This document shows positions 1 to 12,270 of a stretch of DNA of 64,000 bases, piece after piece. A program made the position numbers and the translations under genes. The notes below the pieces were generated by a model that searched no databases, had not been told where the DNA came from, and worked only from the letters and a program-made list of their open reading frames with translations. The DNA comes from Nematostella vectensis. Its lineage: Eukaryota > Cnidaria > Anthozoa > Actiniaria > Edwardsiidae. The stretch is from assembly GCF_932526225.1 (NCBI RefSeq), contig NC_064040.1:8637865-8701864 (forward strand), given 5' to 3'. Within the stretch, counting starts at the first letter, position 1; each line of letters begins with the position of its first letter.

Positions 1-40
1 TTTGGGCGTGGTCAACAAAAATTCTTACCCTAAGAGATAG

Positions 41-116
41 CAAAATTGGGTGTGCTCGGAGGAATTTTAACCAAGACATGTCTTGGTTAAAATTCCTCCG
101 AGCACACCCAATTTTG
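41..116. repeat. Perfect 76-bp palindrome
   Basis: The two halves are exact reverse complements with no spacer. The centre is acatgt at 76-81 and the arms run outward to caaaattggg and cccaattttg. It could fold into a full hairpin or cruciform. It may be a small foldback element, or an inverted artefact of cloning or assembly. A weaker echo of the flank (gagatagcaaaat) recurs near 207. Confidence 0.9.
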
Positions 117-388
117 TAACCGAATCGGAATAAAAAAACAGGGGCTATACTTATGAGCCCCTGAAAAAAATGTTAAACATAGCAATGGGTCGAATTTTAT
201 ACCCTTGAGATAGCAAAATCGGAAAAATCCTTGTCCCTCTGAGTGGTAGAACTTTGGAGTCTTGGCCCAGCTCTCATTTCATACATCTCTAAAAATTGGG
301 CTACCTGTGGTCTCCATGGTGATCACCCGGCGAAGCCTGGACCATGCGTTGTAAACAGTAAGAACATTGCGCCTTTAGAACGTACAAT
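117..388. other. Intergenic, upstream of the STPG4-like gene
   Basis: No gene is visible. This should include the promoter and 5' untranslated region of the gene starting at 389. No convincing TATA box was seen. Confidence 0.5.
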
Positions 389-3300
389 ATGACACAAGAA
401 AAGAAAACTAAGCCATCCACAGCGCCTATATTCACAAGAAGAGCTAGATCCTCAGTTCAGGTAGCGTAGTATCACACTTAGAACACCCCAAATAACTCAA
501 TGATCTTCCTGTTTCTTTAGAAATTTGTGATTAATTGTCGATTCAATATCGACCCAACTCCTTCTGACGTTGTCTTCGTTTGTTTTTATCAGCCTGGGCG
601 GTCTAGTAAAAGCCCTTATAACTACGAAGAACCGATAACAGATAGAGAAGAATGGTGGCGTTCTACGCTAAAGGTTTGTGTGCTTGTTTTTCGCAATGTT
701 TGTATTGCCGCATCTCTGCAAGAACAATAGCAGTGATAATGCATATCGAAACGCTAAAGGAAGCTGTCAGACTTTATATGTTTATAAATTCACAATTTTC
801 TTATAGTCTTATATACTTAAATGTTAGAAAACTTGATTTTTTAATTTTCTTTGGATTTCAAGTTTAAACAGAGCCATCGAACATTGTCATATACACAGTT
901 AGACATCTTTCTGACCTCATGCATGAATGCTGCGCGAATGACAAAGCAAATACAAAGACATTTGGTGCTAGCAAATAGTAGTGTGAAAATTAGCAGATGG
1001 TAGCCATGGCGTTATAGCTCATTCTGATATTTTTTACTTTGCGGCACTTTTGTAAGCTGCATTTGATATATTGCATATTATAATAAAATTGTTTATTTTG
1101 ATTTGATGCCCATCATTTAAAAAAGTATTTCAAGTGCAAATTTGGCTTTTTGTATAAAATTATATCTTTTTGGGATACATGCATAAGACCCTAAATCTTG
1201 TTTAATACCATTGATTTGACTTGAGCAGTGCATGTATTCATATAGAAACTATATAATCCTATGCAAATTAAAGATCTTTGTTTCAGTAGTGAGCTGATAT
1301 CCCCTTGAAGTACTTTAAAATTCAAATTACAATATAAGCGACTCATTTTTATCTTTGAAGTATAAAAAATGCAAAGGATAGTGTTTTCTTATAATTAGTA
1401 CGTAGATTAGCACCAAACATTGTCAAGCATGTCACACCCACACCATTAAACGACTGATATCATTACGATTTCAGGACACACCGGTTCCTGGAACTTACGA
1501 TATCAAGAATTTTGTCCAAGACATGGAGGGGAATCCAATAAAGCCTACTTATGGCTTCAAGAATGCAGGTAGAAAGAAAGATGCAGATTTATCAAGAAAA
1601 GGAAGCACCCTAATGCCTGGACTTTACCAATATTCAACATCTGTTGACAAGCTCGACCAGAGGAAAGTCACGTACAGCTTCAGAGCATGTGACAGATATC
1701 ACACCCCGTGTGCCTTAGTCGGGTACTCAGACAAGGTAGGAAGGCTGCCAGATTGAGAAATGTACAATATTTACGAAAGGGGTAACGATGGGTAAATCCA
1801 AGACTTGCCGAGGCACTGAAACCTGCGTTTCAGAAACGGAGTCCGAGACTCAAGGTACACATGTTATAAACATCAGTTGAAAAAAGAATAAGTTATAATA
1901 AATTTTTGCTACACTATGAAAAAGAAGGGGAAATCCGTAGCATGGTGATAACATAAAACAGATGGTGTTTAACAAAAATTTGGGACCCTGAGATTCAGTT
2001 AAAAATCAGAGAATAAAGTGGTAAAAAAGTGAGGCTTCAAGACCCCGAAAATTTTGGAAAAAATGAGACCTCCAGACTTGCGTAAAAATTCCTTAGACTT
2101 TGCGAAATTTTTGTGAGACTTTCGAAATTTTGAGATACCCATCGCTACCCCTCATGGAAGATCATCAAATTTTAAAGTCATGAGCAAGAATTCGAAAGTA
2201 TGAGGAACAGTAGTTTGTTGGGCTAAATTTAGGAATTTTTTAAAATTTTGGCTGAAATGTGCCTTTGAGTCTCTGTGTTTATTTAGAAAACTTGGTCAAG
2301 TTATGTTCACAATCTGAGCTACTGCCATTTGGCATGCAAGTCTCAGGCAAGCTTGCCAAATGTGCTAGACAAATCCAGTTCATTAAGGAATATTATTCCT
2401 GAAGCCCTTTATTAGAGCTAGTTTCTGCACCTTAAACTTAAGAATTTTACCTTTTTTAATTAAAAACAACATTTTGAGAGAGGGTCAAAACATTCTGTAT
2501 TTCATGCAAAGCTCATACATATTGTATTAGAAACAAAATGGATTATATGGTTGTGATAATGGTAAAGAAAAAAAAAACATTTTAATTTCTTTTATTGCAG
2601 GAGTTTGTCAATAGTCAAATCAGCCCCAACACATATGATAGAGGTTATCAATATGTACCTAAATTGCCATCAAAGTAAGTCAATGTCTCTAAGTGATATG
2701 AATATATATCCTTGCTCCTTTCAATGACTTCATGGACATGCAGAACCTCCAGTCTCCTGTCACAGTATAATAGATTTGCCCCTAGCATAATAACAAGGGC
2801 AACAGTGTTTTAAACTTTACTTTGCAGCATAGTAAAAAGCAAATAAGAGTGAAAAAATAATTATTAAAAGGATCACATCATAAAGTAAAAGCTACTTTTA
2901 GTAGCATGATGAAAATGACATGAGAAAAACCCTGGAAACTATAGTGTTTTTATTAATATGAAAGAATGCAAATAGACACAGTTTTACCTGTAATTTGTGC
3001 TTTTCTAAAAAAGGTTTTTAAAAAAGAATAGAGCACGCAGGCTATATTATCTAATTTTGATGTTTTCATCAGACACCCTGCATTCAAGTCCCAAATTCAC
3101 AGATTCCCTACAGTCTACTTCAAACCTGTAAGTACTAATTATTATCTGATCTATAACATACTTTTCCTGAAAAAAACTAAGGCTATGATGCCTATGTTTT
3201 CCGACAGAGAGAGGGCCCTCCACCTGGGCAATATGACCTTTCAAAAGACCCTATTTTACCAAAAGGGCCAAGGATTTCATCGTCATTCAAATCAAGGACT

Positions 3301-4139
3301 CCAAGATTTCAACAACCCCATGTTCTGGTAAGCCCCCATGATCTTTGTTATGCAAACTTGATGGAAATGACAAATGTGGGGAGGAGGGTTTAACAATAAA
3401 TTGTTTTTATCATCTATCATGTTGGCCCTGTTTATGCACTCTTGATTACTTCCTCAGCGGTATTGATCAGGTGTTTTAGGCTATGGGCTGTCATGTGGGC
3501 AAACAGGATATTAAAATAGGGTCTAATCTCACCAGCCTGTGTATCTAGCCCTCCCCCTTCCCCCAAGAACTACAAAGAAATTCTCAAAACAGCACATTGT
3601 GGATTCATGCCCCTTTAGCAGTGTCAATACCAGCTTTACATCTTGGCAATTTCAGTGTGCCTAAGTTTATGAAAGGTTTGGTGTTTCTGAAAACCTCTAT
3701 ATACATATGATCCTCTGAGTACATTGTAAAACCACCTTACCCTTAATATTTGTAATACCACCTTCCCCTAAATACTTGTAATACCAGCCTCCTCCTAAAT
3801 ACTTGTAATGTCTCCCCTCCCCTTAATTGTAATACCACCCTCCTTTTAAAACGTGTAATATCAGTCCTAAATACTCATGAAACCACCTATCCCTGTAGGG
3901 TGCGCGCACCCCCCCCCCCCCCTCCCTATGATACCTATGACTTCGCACACCTTCTTCAGCCAATCCTGGGTACGCGCCTGGTAGTGGCTCTGACGTTGCA
4001 CTATTTCTTACTTTCGCAGAAAACTCCAGGTCCGGGTTCTTATGACAAAACGTTCCAGACGCCAATGCCGGATACGATCAAGAAAATGGGAAGAAACTAC
4101 GGGCTGTTTTTCACTTGCGGTACATACGGCGATTACTAA
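389..4139 (+). CDS. STPG4: STPG4-like sperm-tail PG-rich repeat protein, seven exons
   Basis: Exons: 389-460, 593-673, 1475-1735, 2601-2674, 3073-3127, 3208-3327 and 4020-4139. All introns are GT-AG, and the phases agree to give about 260 residues, near the length of vertebrate STPG4. Diagnostic stretches in order are EEWWRSTLKDTPVPGTYDIK, FKNAGRKK, MPGLYQY, FKSQIHRFPTVYFKPREGP, PPGQYDL, FKSRTPRF, TPGPGSYDK and a C-terminal IKKMGRNYGLFF. The P-G-x-Y motifs are STPG (SHIPPO) repeats, found in proteins of axonemes and sperm tails. Vertebrate STPG4 (GSE) has been linked to germline expression. A role in this animal is inference. The start ATG at 389 opens a 24-codon exon that joins in frame to exon 2. 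The match is strong because order and spacing of motifs agree along the whole length. Confidence 0.85.
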
Positions 4140-4260
4140 GCACAATGAGAGAGTTATTATATTTTTTATTAAGAGCACTTCCAGGTGATTTGATACACGT
4201 AGATTTGTAGGCATGTTTAGGATGAGCCGAGTTGTAAATTTGTAGACCACTTTGTAATTT

Positions 4261-4266
4261 AATAAA
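4261..4266 (+). terminator. Poly(A) signal of the STPG4-like gene
   Basis: An AATAAA lies about 120 bp after the stop codon at 4137-4139. Confidence 0.7.
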
Positions 4267-4422
4267 GAGACACATGGAACATTGTTGTAGAGTGATCTAT
4301 GGATTTCCTCAGCTTTTGTTCGCGTGTTATACCAAGTGTTTTCTATATTAAGTTTTCTATATTAAGATGAGAGTCATTCCATCGCGATAACTTGTTGTTC
4401 TTGAAACAATGCTATAAATTAG

Positions 4423-4700
4423 CAGGGGCGAATACAGGGGGATGGATTGGGTGGATATCCACCCCCTTTTTGAGTAGAAAAATTAAAAAATCACTTGGTC
4501 TAAAGAAAATAAATGTTTGATGGACAGGAGGTAGTCCATGTTCCTTCGCCTGCTTGACTTTGCGGACGCGACATTTCTAATTTAACATGAAGTATTGTTA
4601 GATCCACGTGACCTACCATGTGAAGGACCACGTGATCAGTTATAAGCCGTCTATTAGGCCATTATCCACCCCCTATTTTTAAATTCTGGATCCGCCCCTG
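4423..4700. repeat. Short transposon-like element, copy A (second copy at 23494)
   Basis: The ends are imperfect inverted repeats (caggggcgaatacag and ctggatccgcccctg). The reverse complement aligns along its length with 23494-23765, including ggtggataatggcc, tgtcgcgtc-gcaaagtcaag and ggatatcca. This is a dispersed MITE-like family without coding capacity. Confidence 0.75.
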
Positions 4701-4703
4701 ATT

Positions 4704-5823
4704 AGCTAAAATTAGATTGGTACTAGCGACTATTGGTCTACTTTTTTTTATAAAAAAAAACTTTTTACAAGAACGTCCAGCATCAAATTTCACCGACGAG
4801 GCTCACAGTAGAAAAATATTGTTTTGAAAATTTTTGTAGAATAAATTGTGTTCATTATGGCAACCTGAAATATTATTGCTATTGATCAATTAGTGTAGTT
4901 CTCTACCTAATAATAATTCATTTGGTACTATATTTTCAAATCCACTGAAATTGAAGAACGTCCTATAGGACATTTTCAGCCTTAAAATGCTCAAATATAG
5001 GAACGGCTCAGTCTAAAAATTTGACGTTTCCACCCCTAAAAGTGAATTTTTCTTAATAGAGGTTTATACCGTGATGGGTCCTGACAATAAACAAAGGGTA
5101 CCATAGATGCTTATCTCTCTACTTCCTGCGCCAAAAAAGAAAACTGTAAATTTAACTTACTTTTCCGAAATTGTAAAAGCGCCAATATCTACCTATTTTC
5201 ATTTTTATTTCGAGCTAATAAAATTCGGAGAAATTTATAACACAGAGAATCTTATCCTTTTGTGTGCGTGCGTGCGTGTTAGTGAGAGAGAGAGAGAGCT
5301 CAGATGAAAGCGCCACGAAATTGTCAGTTACAATATCAAATACTCTATCTGCGGGCACAAATCCAGCACTATAGCTCTAGTTTACAATTGTCGTTTCTTT
5401 AACGACTATTGTATTGTTACAGTCTCTCAGAATTTAAGCAGAACTTTATTTATATGCCGTCATTTAATTTGTCTCTTTTGGGGAAACCTTAAAAAGAAGT
5501 TAATTTTCATTTAATTTGATGTCCCCATATGTCTGGAAACTTTTGCTTGATACGCTTTAAAGCGTAATAGACTCTAAGCGCCTTTACACCATATTATGAG
5601 TGCTTCAAGTTATTACAGGAGCTCTAAACTTCAAATTGTCGAGGGCGTTTAAGTATCCACGCCTTTTCATCCCAAGAAAAAGGCAAAACAGCTGTACTTG
5701 TGTCCAAGGACAATACATGCGAAAAAAGAATTGAGAAAAGAGTACTTATACTCTGAATATTCTACCGGCCAGAGTACTCCAACACGAAATACCGAAAGCG
5801 GGTCAGTGTTATAGAGCTGGACA
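4704..5823. other. Intergenic with repeat fragments
   Basis: No gene is seen. The stretch near 4740-4790 (run of T, then caagaacgtcc) and the gaacgtccta near 4958 resemble the ends of the element at 49979-51440. A short CT/GA dinucleotide tract sits near 5280-5300. Confidence 0.4.
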
Positions 5824-6856
5824 ATGAAGGACATACGCAGAAATGCGCTTGCCTTGGTGGTGTTATGTGGAATTGTTGTTAGTCTGGTTCATCAAAGTGA
5901 GGCAGGGCTTGGATTTATTCCATCAGGATCGGGCAAGAAGAAAAGCATTCAGTATTCTAATGTGCAAACACAGGTAAGAAAAAACACTTTATTATGAATC
6001 TTCAAAAAATTTCGTTATGTGCATTTGTCAATCAATCTAATAATATGACCTTTTTTTAAAAAAAAATACTCTAAAGATCTATAAAATACTTTAGAAAATA
6101 AGCCTTTTTTTTCATAGCTCGATCCCATCTCATTTCGAATTGACAACGAAATGATAAATTTTCGAGTCATTAGCTGATTATCTAACAGTGGTTGGGATTG
6201 TATGCTGAAATACTATTTATTTCCTCTCCCCGCTCGTACCCATGGATCGGGTCAGTGCATAGGACTTAACATTTCCGGAAGTTTGCGGTAAAACACTACT
6301 ATTCATATAATAAATTTCTGTATTTTCATGATGGTTGGAAAGACAATAAAAACACAAGGCTTCTAAAGAGATGGGAGATTGTTCCCCTTAATATGACGAT
6401 ATGATTTTAAACATAATTTGAAAGTGTATGGCAGCGAATTACAGAATTGCATTTTTACGTTGAACTTTAATTTTATAAACAAAAACACACACATGCGCAC
6501 ATCAAAAAAGTATTTAAAGTTGGGGTAATGTCATCGGGAATAAATGGACTTGAATGGCCCCTCCCTCGCCATCATAAGTCGACCTTTACCTCGTTAAAAC
6601 GATTTTGCGTACCCATCCTAGATACGCGCCTGCTTTATCGTTGCCATGCATCAGGCCTTGTCACAACCAACCTTTAGACCTTGCGCCAACTGAGGACTTA
6701 TTCAATTTCTTTTTAAAAAAGCTCAAAAGCTCGTATTCGTTATTCTTTCAGATGGAAGGCATCACAAAAACAATTTGCGCCGCGGCGAGAGAATTGGACT
6801 GCTATCAGTCGCTAAAAGGAAGATCAACACAACAGCGACAAGAAAACGAACAGTAG
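5824..6856 (+). CDS. Candidate amidated neuropeptide precursor, two exons (84 aa)
   Basis: Exon 1 is 5824-5973 and exon 2 is 6752-6856, joined in phase 0 across a 778-bp intron. Residues 1-27 form a signal peptide (basic start, hydrophobic core LALVVLCGIVVSLV, then SEA). The next residues are GLGFIPSGS-GKKK, which fits a single peptide ending in an amidation glycine followed by basic cleavage residues. Exon 2 encodes a tail with two cysteines seven residues apart, in the context ICAAARELDCYQ. The gene at 56961-58052 shares this architecture, intron position and cysteine motif. Arthropod SIFamide precursors have a comparable layout, but the peptide is not SIFamide. A secreted non-neural peptide is the alternative. 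The start is the first ATG giving a signal peptide, and AATAAA follows the stop. Confidence 0.7.
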
Positions 6857-6874
6857 TTGAAATTAACAAAATCA

Positions 6875-6880
6875 AATAAA
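6875..6880 (+). terminator. Poly(A) signal of the peptide gene
   Basis: An AATAAA lies about 20 bp after the stop of the two-exon peptide precursor. Confidence 0.7.
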
Positions 6881-8447
6881 TTAAATTATTGTTTAGTTCA
6901 GCTTTATTCGTCGTTGTCAAAGGGAGGAGATATAATGGTGCACGGCGTTGCATCGTATTGATTGATCTAGGGGGATATTCGCTCTAGTAGAAGATACATG
7001 GATAAGTGACCACTTCTCGGTAATCCGGCAAGTGCAGGAAAATGCTGTTTAATAGCACTTTGCAATATTGGCTTTTTGACGTCCCACAAGCCAAAACACT
7101 CCCGCATGGCCAAATATAATTGGCAATGGAACGGAAAACACAAATACTGATACAAGATTCTGGAGAAAAAAAGGAATAAAGAAAAGAATAAGCAAAAAGT
7201 TTGCGTCGTGTTGTTAGCTAAAATATCCGACGCTGAATGAAAAAATAAGGCTTCAGTGGTCTAATATTTGTTGTATAGTCACTTAAAATGGCTTGTGTCT
7301 AATCTGTGTAAAAGATAGTGCGTAAGGAACAACACTTGAACCCCGTGGAGTAGATAGCAGACGCGTTTCCAGGATTGGCCGAGCGGGGTGCGCAGTTATA
7401 ACATAGTATTTGAAGATTTCTGGTTGCCAAGGGGGGGGGGGGGGGGTGCGCGCGCACCCTGCGCACCCCCCTGTGTACGCGCCTGGATAGCATAAGTTAT
7501 TGGGGGCGAGTGGGGGAGCTCTTTGCCCTGACGCAATTTCGATTTCTCAAACAGACGTAACATTTTATTGTGATGAGCTGATGAGTTTCCCCTTTTTATG
7601 CTATTGGCTACTTCGGTGTTTCTGAGCACCTTGTTTTTTGTTCCTGATATCCATGCCTGTCTCCGCACAAGTTCCAAGAAGTGTGCGCCCCCTCCCCTCC
7701 ATTGGCCGGCAAAAAGTTGGTCATTTTATTGAAGGATCGTCAAATAATATCCTTTTCCCATACCCCTCCTCAACCAATTCTGAGCCTGGCTCATACTTAC
7801 CATGTATAGTCTTCCTTTATGGAACTGGATACAGGATAAAATATACAACGAAAACCGGGTCTATGTGATCACATATCAACCACTTATTTTTTTCGGGGTC
7901 CAGTATCCATCAAATCGCGCGCTCTGATTGGCTCCCTTGAGGGCCGGTATCCTACGATCCGGACACCGCGATACCGTCCCGCTCACCTCCAAAGCTCGAA
8001 ATAGTGAGTTGATTTGTAAAATGCCCATCGGAAACTGGATTTTTACTCCCGAGGTTATCTTAAACACTAAAACGGCATTTTATATTGTCATTTTATCTAG
8101 AATCATTGACTTTACGGACAATCGGCTTCAAACTCCCTGTGTTTTGACGATTTCCCGCCATAATGATTTTGCAACGCGCGCGACAATTTCAAGTTTGCTG
8201 AAAGTTTATTTGGGATAAAAAAAGGCAGCAAATCGTCTCTTCATACGAAGAAAAACGACAATCACTCTAGGAATTTACCTGAATAACCAGCTTGAAGGTT
8301 CTGTATATCTAGAGGATTTAAAGCGTTGTGTGGAAACAAAAATCTTCACGAACATCGACGAAAGTCAGAAGCGAAACCTCGCCTCGTGCAACCGTAAGCC
8401 CGTAAGGTAAACAACGTTGGAAATTCTATTGAGGAAAAAAATAAATA

Positions 8448-8588
8448 TGTTATTTCCCAGCTAAGGGTCGGTCCGTATCGTGAAATACCGTGACCTCGAC
8501 CTTAAAAATACTAGTAATACTAATAATAGTATTTTCAAGCCCTCGGTCACGGTATTTTTCGTACGGACCTCCCAGCTGGTAAATAACG
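8448..8588. repeat. Foldback MITE, about 141 bp
   Basis: It is nearly palindromic over its length: gttatttcccagct, ggtccgtatcgtgaaataccgtgacc and aaaaatact are mirrored by agtatttt, ggtcacggtatttttcgtacggacc and agctggtaaataac. No coding capacity. Confidence 0.75.
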
Positions 8589-9154
8589 ACGTATATATAT
8601 TGGCGAGACTGAGAGATTACCAGCAAAAAGATTCAGGGAAAACCCCACCATTTCAGACTCCAATAGAAAAGTGCATCCTGTGGCCGAGCATTTCCGATCG
8701 CCTAGTCATACAGTCGCTGATATACTAATGTTTCTGATCAAATATCCGCGCACCGAAGCTCCAAGACGGCGTAGAGTGCGTGGAGGAAGCACGCCGGGGT
8801 CCAAAAAAGTGGACCTTATTTCTCCCCTCCTGTGGTCCTCCTTGTCTCCCACGGACTCGTATTTGTAACGTCCCTATATGTCAGGCGCTCAGTTGCTTGT
8901 AATGACCGTCCGTATCATAGGTCATGTGCACTTTTATCACGCACCCTCCCCTCCCACGAAGAATAAATTGGTCGTGTAATCCCCCTTCGTCTCCCACGGA
9001 CTCGTGCTGGTAAGGAAGTCAGACGCTCAGTTACTTGATATTTGCGTCCGTATAGGTATAATTTTGACGAACGTCCCTATATGTCACTTGTCCCTATATG
9101 TCAGGTAGCGCTATGGATATATAACTGGAAAATTTGAGAGTAGGCTTAGCCTGC

Positions 9155-9286
9155 GTAGCAAGCGTTTCTATGGAGTTTCAGCAGGAATAGATAGCGAGCG
9201 AGGAATATCGCCGCGCGAAAAATGGGGCGAAGGCCATATTCCTCGCTGGCTCAAAAATTCCTGCTGAAACTCCACAGAAACGCTAC
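9155..9286. repeat. Foldback MITE, about 130 bp
   Basis: Inverted arms gtagcaagcgtttctatgga-gtttcagcaggaat and attcctgctgaaac-tccacagaaacgctac enclose a second mirrored block (gcgaggaatat and atattcctcgc). It lies just upstream of the caspase gene and could sit in its promoter. Confidence 0.75.
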
Positions 9287-9421
9287 TAGTAGAGTAGGCT
9301 ACGAGTTTTACGTGGTCTGTTAGATCCCACTCCCCAACCTCCACTGTTAGTAAGGAGAGACTAGGACGAGCAATCGAAATAGAAAGAAACAGGAAACATT
9401 CCACCGAAACCCGCTCAAAAT

Positions 9422-12270
9422 ATGGAGCAAAAGCACAGAAATTTACTGCGAAAGAATAGAGTTGCTTTAGCTAGAGATCTAGAACCTCGCGAAGTCTTGA
9501 ATTATATTTTCCAAGAAGGGGTTTTTAGCGAAAGAGACATCGAAACAGTGAATAGTCTCACGACAAGACAAGCCCAGGCTGAACGTATCCTAGATATTCT
9601 GCCTCGACGAGGTCCTAGAGCTTTCCCCGTCTTCTGCGATGCGTTATACCAGAGTGAAGCGAACACGCATCTTGCATTGATCTTGCAGGCTAATATTTCG
9701 GCCGGGACACAAGGTAATTTACAAACAGAAAAAAAGGTGCTATAGTAGATTTGAAGTAAGATGGATTAACTTGTTTAAGTTATCTAGTTTTGACTGATAA
9801 AATTCTTAGTTGGACATGGTCTCCCAACCTGTTAGACACAGTGCATCATAGTGCATCAGAATTGTACATTTGTATAATTATCAAAGTATATCCTGTCATT
9901 AAATCCTGGCTGTGCTACCTAAATCGATGCACTCAAATATATTAATGGGCATGATATACAGTTGTTAGCTCACCAGCATTGTCGGTGTAAACATTGGTAT
10001 TGTTGGTTTCTTATTTTGATGATTTATTTTGTGTGTTTTTCCCCAAATGGAGGCTGATGAAGTATTAGTCTCTTTCGCAGCCCCCAGTGGTCGGAGTCAC
10101 ACAGCGCTCCCCGTCTGAAGGGGCTGCTCAGATTCGAACTACATTCCTTTCCCACTTTTAGCCATTCAAATTTTGGGTACCATATTTCGAGAACCGTTGC
10201 TTGCCATGGCAAGCAAACCAATCCCTTTCCGTGTATAACTGTATCATTCAAAGAAGAAGAGGGAGAACCGGCACTTGTTTGTTTAGTGTGGGTAATCCCT
10301 TTGAGATAGGGGAATGCTCAAAACACAAGACCAAACAGTTGCACTTGTTGAAGAGATTCAGGTAAAATGGGTGAAAGAAACCTTTTTGAGGGACTGGAAT
10401 CTTTCAAGTCTTGTTGGGTCCAGCATCCTAAATCATTATTGAAGTCATCGTGGGAGAAAGAAGCGCAAGTAGTACATGACGTAGATGTTGGGACTGGAAA
10501 TTGCAACACTTTCTAAGCTTTTCATCATCGACTGCGGTGCTGAGCAGACGCTTGATTCTCAGTTTGTCTCTTTTGTATGCACTTTTGATTTCTTTTTGTA
10601 CCGGCTGGAGATTATCTTTTGCTCTTTGAAATTTTCACAGATTACGATAGCATGGTTTGCAAACACACAGTCTTCTTAATTCTCTAAACTTTCAAAGTCA
10701 ACTATTTCACCCAGGTTAAGGGAAGATTTTCCAAATATATAGATTTTGTCCTTTCCTATTTTCTCTTAACAACAAATAAAACATTGGTTGTCAATGTTTT
10801 GGATCTTCTTTGGAATAGTATTCATTGCTATCCATTATTTGGGAACTCTGGCGCTTATCTGTTTTAAATTTGTCTAATTCTCAGCTGAAGTTTTCTCAGC
10901 TGAGTATGATTTCTCACCAAAACAAAATGACAAAATGTACAATGGAGAGGCTTTTGATTGTATTAGCCATCATCTTGATGACATCATCTTGATGTACAAA
11001 CAATGAAAAGGAATGTAGTTCCAATCTGAGCAGCCCCTATGGGGGGAGCGCTGTGTGACACCGACCGCTGGGGGCTGCGAAGGATACTAATGAAGTATTG
11101 GTAAAAAAAAGTAGATAATTGCCTTTAATGCAAGTGTTTTTGTGATGAAATATTGAGCAAAGTGTCTAATGAGTTTTAACAATAACAGGTTGGCTTATTC
11201 AAATACATGTAAACCAAGAATTGTATAAAAGAAGTATAATGATTCTAGCCATGGATATGCGACCCTCATTGTTGTAGGCTAATATCCTATCTTTTATTTA
11301 TTTCTTTTTTCTAGAAACTGAGCCACCAAAACAACACAAAGAAAAACTTCCAGTTAAAACCCCAGTAGAATCTGACAGTGGAATCAGTGATCTTGGAACC
11401 TTCCCCACAGATCAGCCAACTGTCAAACCAGTTGACCCAAATGCCACTATAAATCAATCTGATGATGACATTTATAAAATGAATAGAGACCCCCATGGCT
11501 GGTGCCTGATCATTAACAATGTTAGATTTGATGCAGACAGTGGTCTCAAGAGCCGTGCAGGGTCTGATATAGATGCAAGTAATCTACAGTCTCTTTTTAT
11601 GTCTCTGCGATATCGAGTCAAGAGGTTAAATGACTTGACTATGAGGCAGATGAAAAAAACTTTGTTTGACTTTGCTAAAAATAACCACAAGAACTCAGAT
11701 TCTGTAGTTGTCTGCATACTTAGTCATGGCCTAGAAGGCCGTATTTATGGAGTTGATGGTGGTCTCTTGAATATCTCAGATGTCATTTCCATGTTCAATG
11801 GGTATCAAGCCAAGGATCTTATTGGAAAGCCCAAGTTATTTTTTCTCCAAGCATGCAGAGGTGGCGATTTTGACCATGGAGCAAGAATGGAGCAAATTGA
11901 CAGCCCTACAGATGTAGAGGAAAAGATAACCACTGAACAAATTATTGATGAGATCTTTCCTGAAGAAATTGATAGTGGTTTCCTAGAGAAGAGCTCCCTA
12001 CCTTCAGAAGCTGATTTCTTAATTGCCTATGCGACAGTTCCAGGCTATGTATCTTGGCGTCACCAGGAGAAGGGTTCCTGGTTTATACAGGCTCTGGTTG
12101 AAGTTTTCAAGAAAGATGCCACAACTGAGGATGTGCTGAGTATGCTCATCAAAGTGAACAGGAAAGTCGCCCTTGAATTTGAATCTTTTAATCGTAAGAA
12201 GCAAATGCCGTCACCTGTGGTGATGCTAACAAAAAAACTATTCTTCAATGGCAATCCTGGAAACAGCTAA
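9422..12270 (+). CDS. CARD-containing caspase, initiator type, two exons (415 aa)
   Basis: Exons 9422-9713 and 11315-12270 join in phase 1 (GT-AG). Exon 1 encodes an N-terminal CARD fold (about residues 1-95). Exon 2 carries an acidic linker and the peptidase domain: HGWCLIINN near residue 158, catalytic His235 in ILSHGLEG, catalytic Cys278 in LQACRGGDFD, and the p10 substrate-pocket motif YVSWR near 342 followed by GSWFIQALVEVF. Asp residues between Cys278 and the p10 motif (for example in EQIDSPTD and EEIDSGF) are plausible self-processing sites. The CARD plus QACRG combination fits caspase-2 or caspase-9-type initiators acting in apoptosis complexes. Exact orthology cannot be assigned by eye. 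Both catalytic residues are present, so the enzyme should be active. Confidence 0.92.
10066..11089. mobile_element. Non-autonomous DNA transposon with long inverted repeats in the caspase intron
   Basis: Terminal inverted repeats of roughly 85 bp begin TAGTCTCTTTCGCAGCCCCC on the left and TAGTATCCTTCGCAGCCCCC on the right (read inward). They share cacagcgctcccc, ggggctgctcagatt and aactacattcc. The element is flanked by a perfect 9-bp direct repeat ATGAAGTAT at 10057-10065 and 11090-11098, consistent with a target-site duplication. A 9-bp duplication with long inverted repeats suggests a Mutator-like element. No transposase was recognised inside. Confidence 0.85.

Larger units (their letters stand above)
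6881..9421. other. Intergenic region rich in small repeats
   Basis: No gene was recognised. Several frames are open for 60-95 codons but show no domain or splice pattern. A G-rich tract followed by gtgcgcgcgcaccc and gtacgcgcctgg (7430-7490) resembles the sequence near 3897-3985, so these are probably fragments of one repeat family. Around 8838-9060 an imperfect direct duplication shares tctcccacggactcgt, the gcgctcagttgcttg-type block and gtccgtat. Confidence 0.5.

Noticed and set aside
7396-7677. Minus-strand 93-codon frame
   Set aside because: It runs through a G-tract and a cgcgcctgg repeat fragment found elsewhere, with no protein similarity seen.
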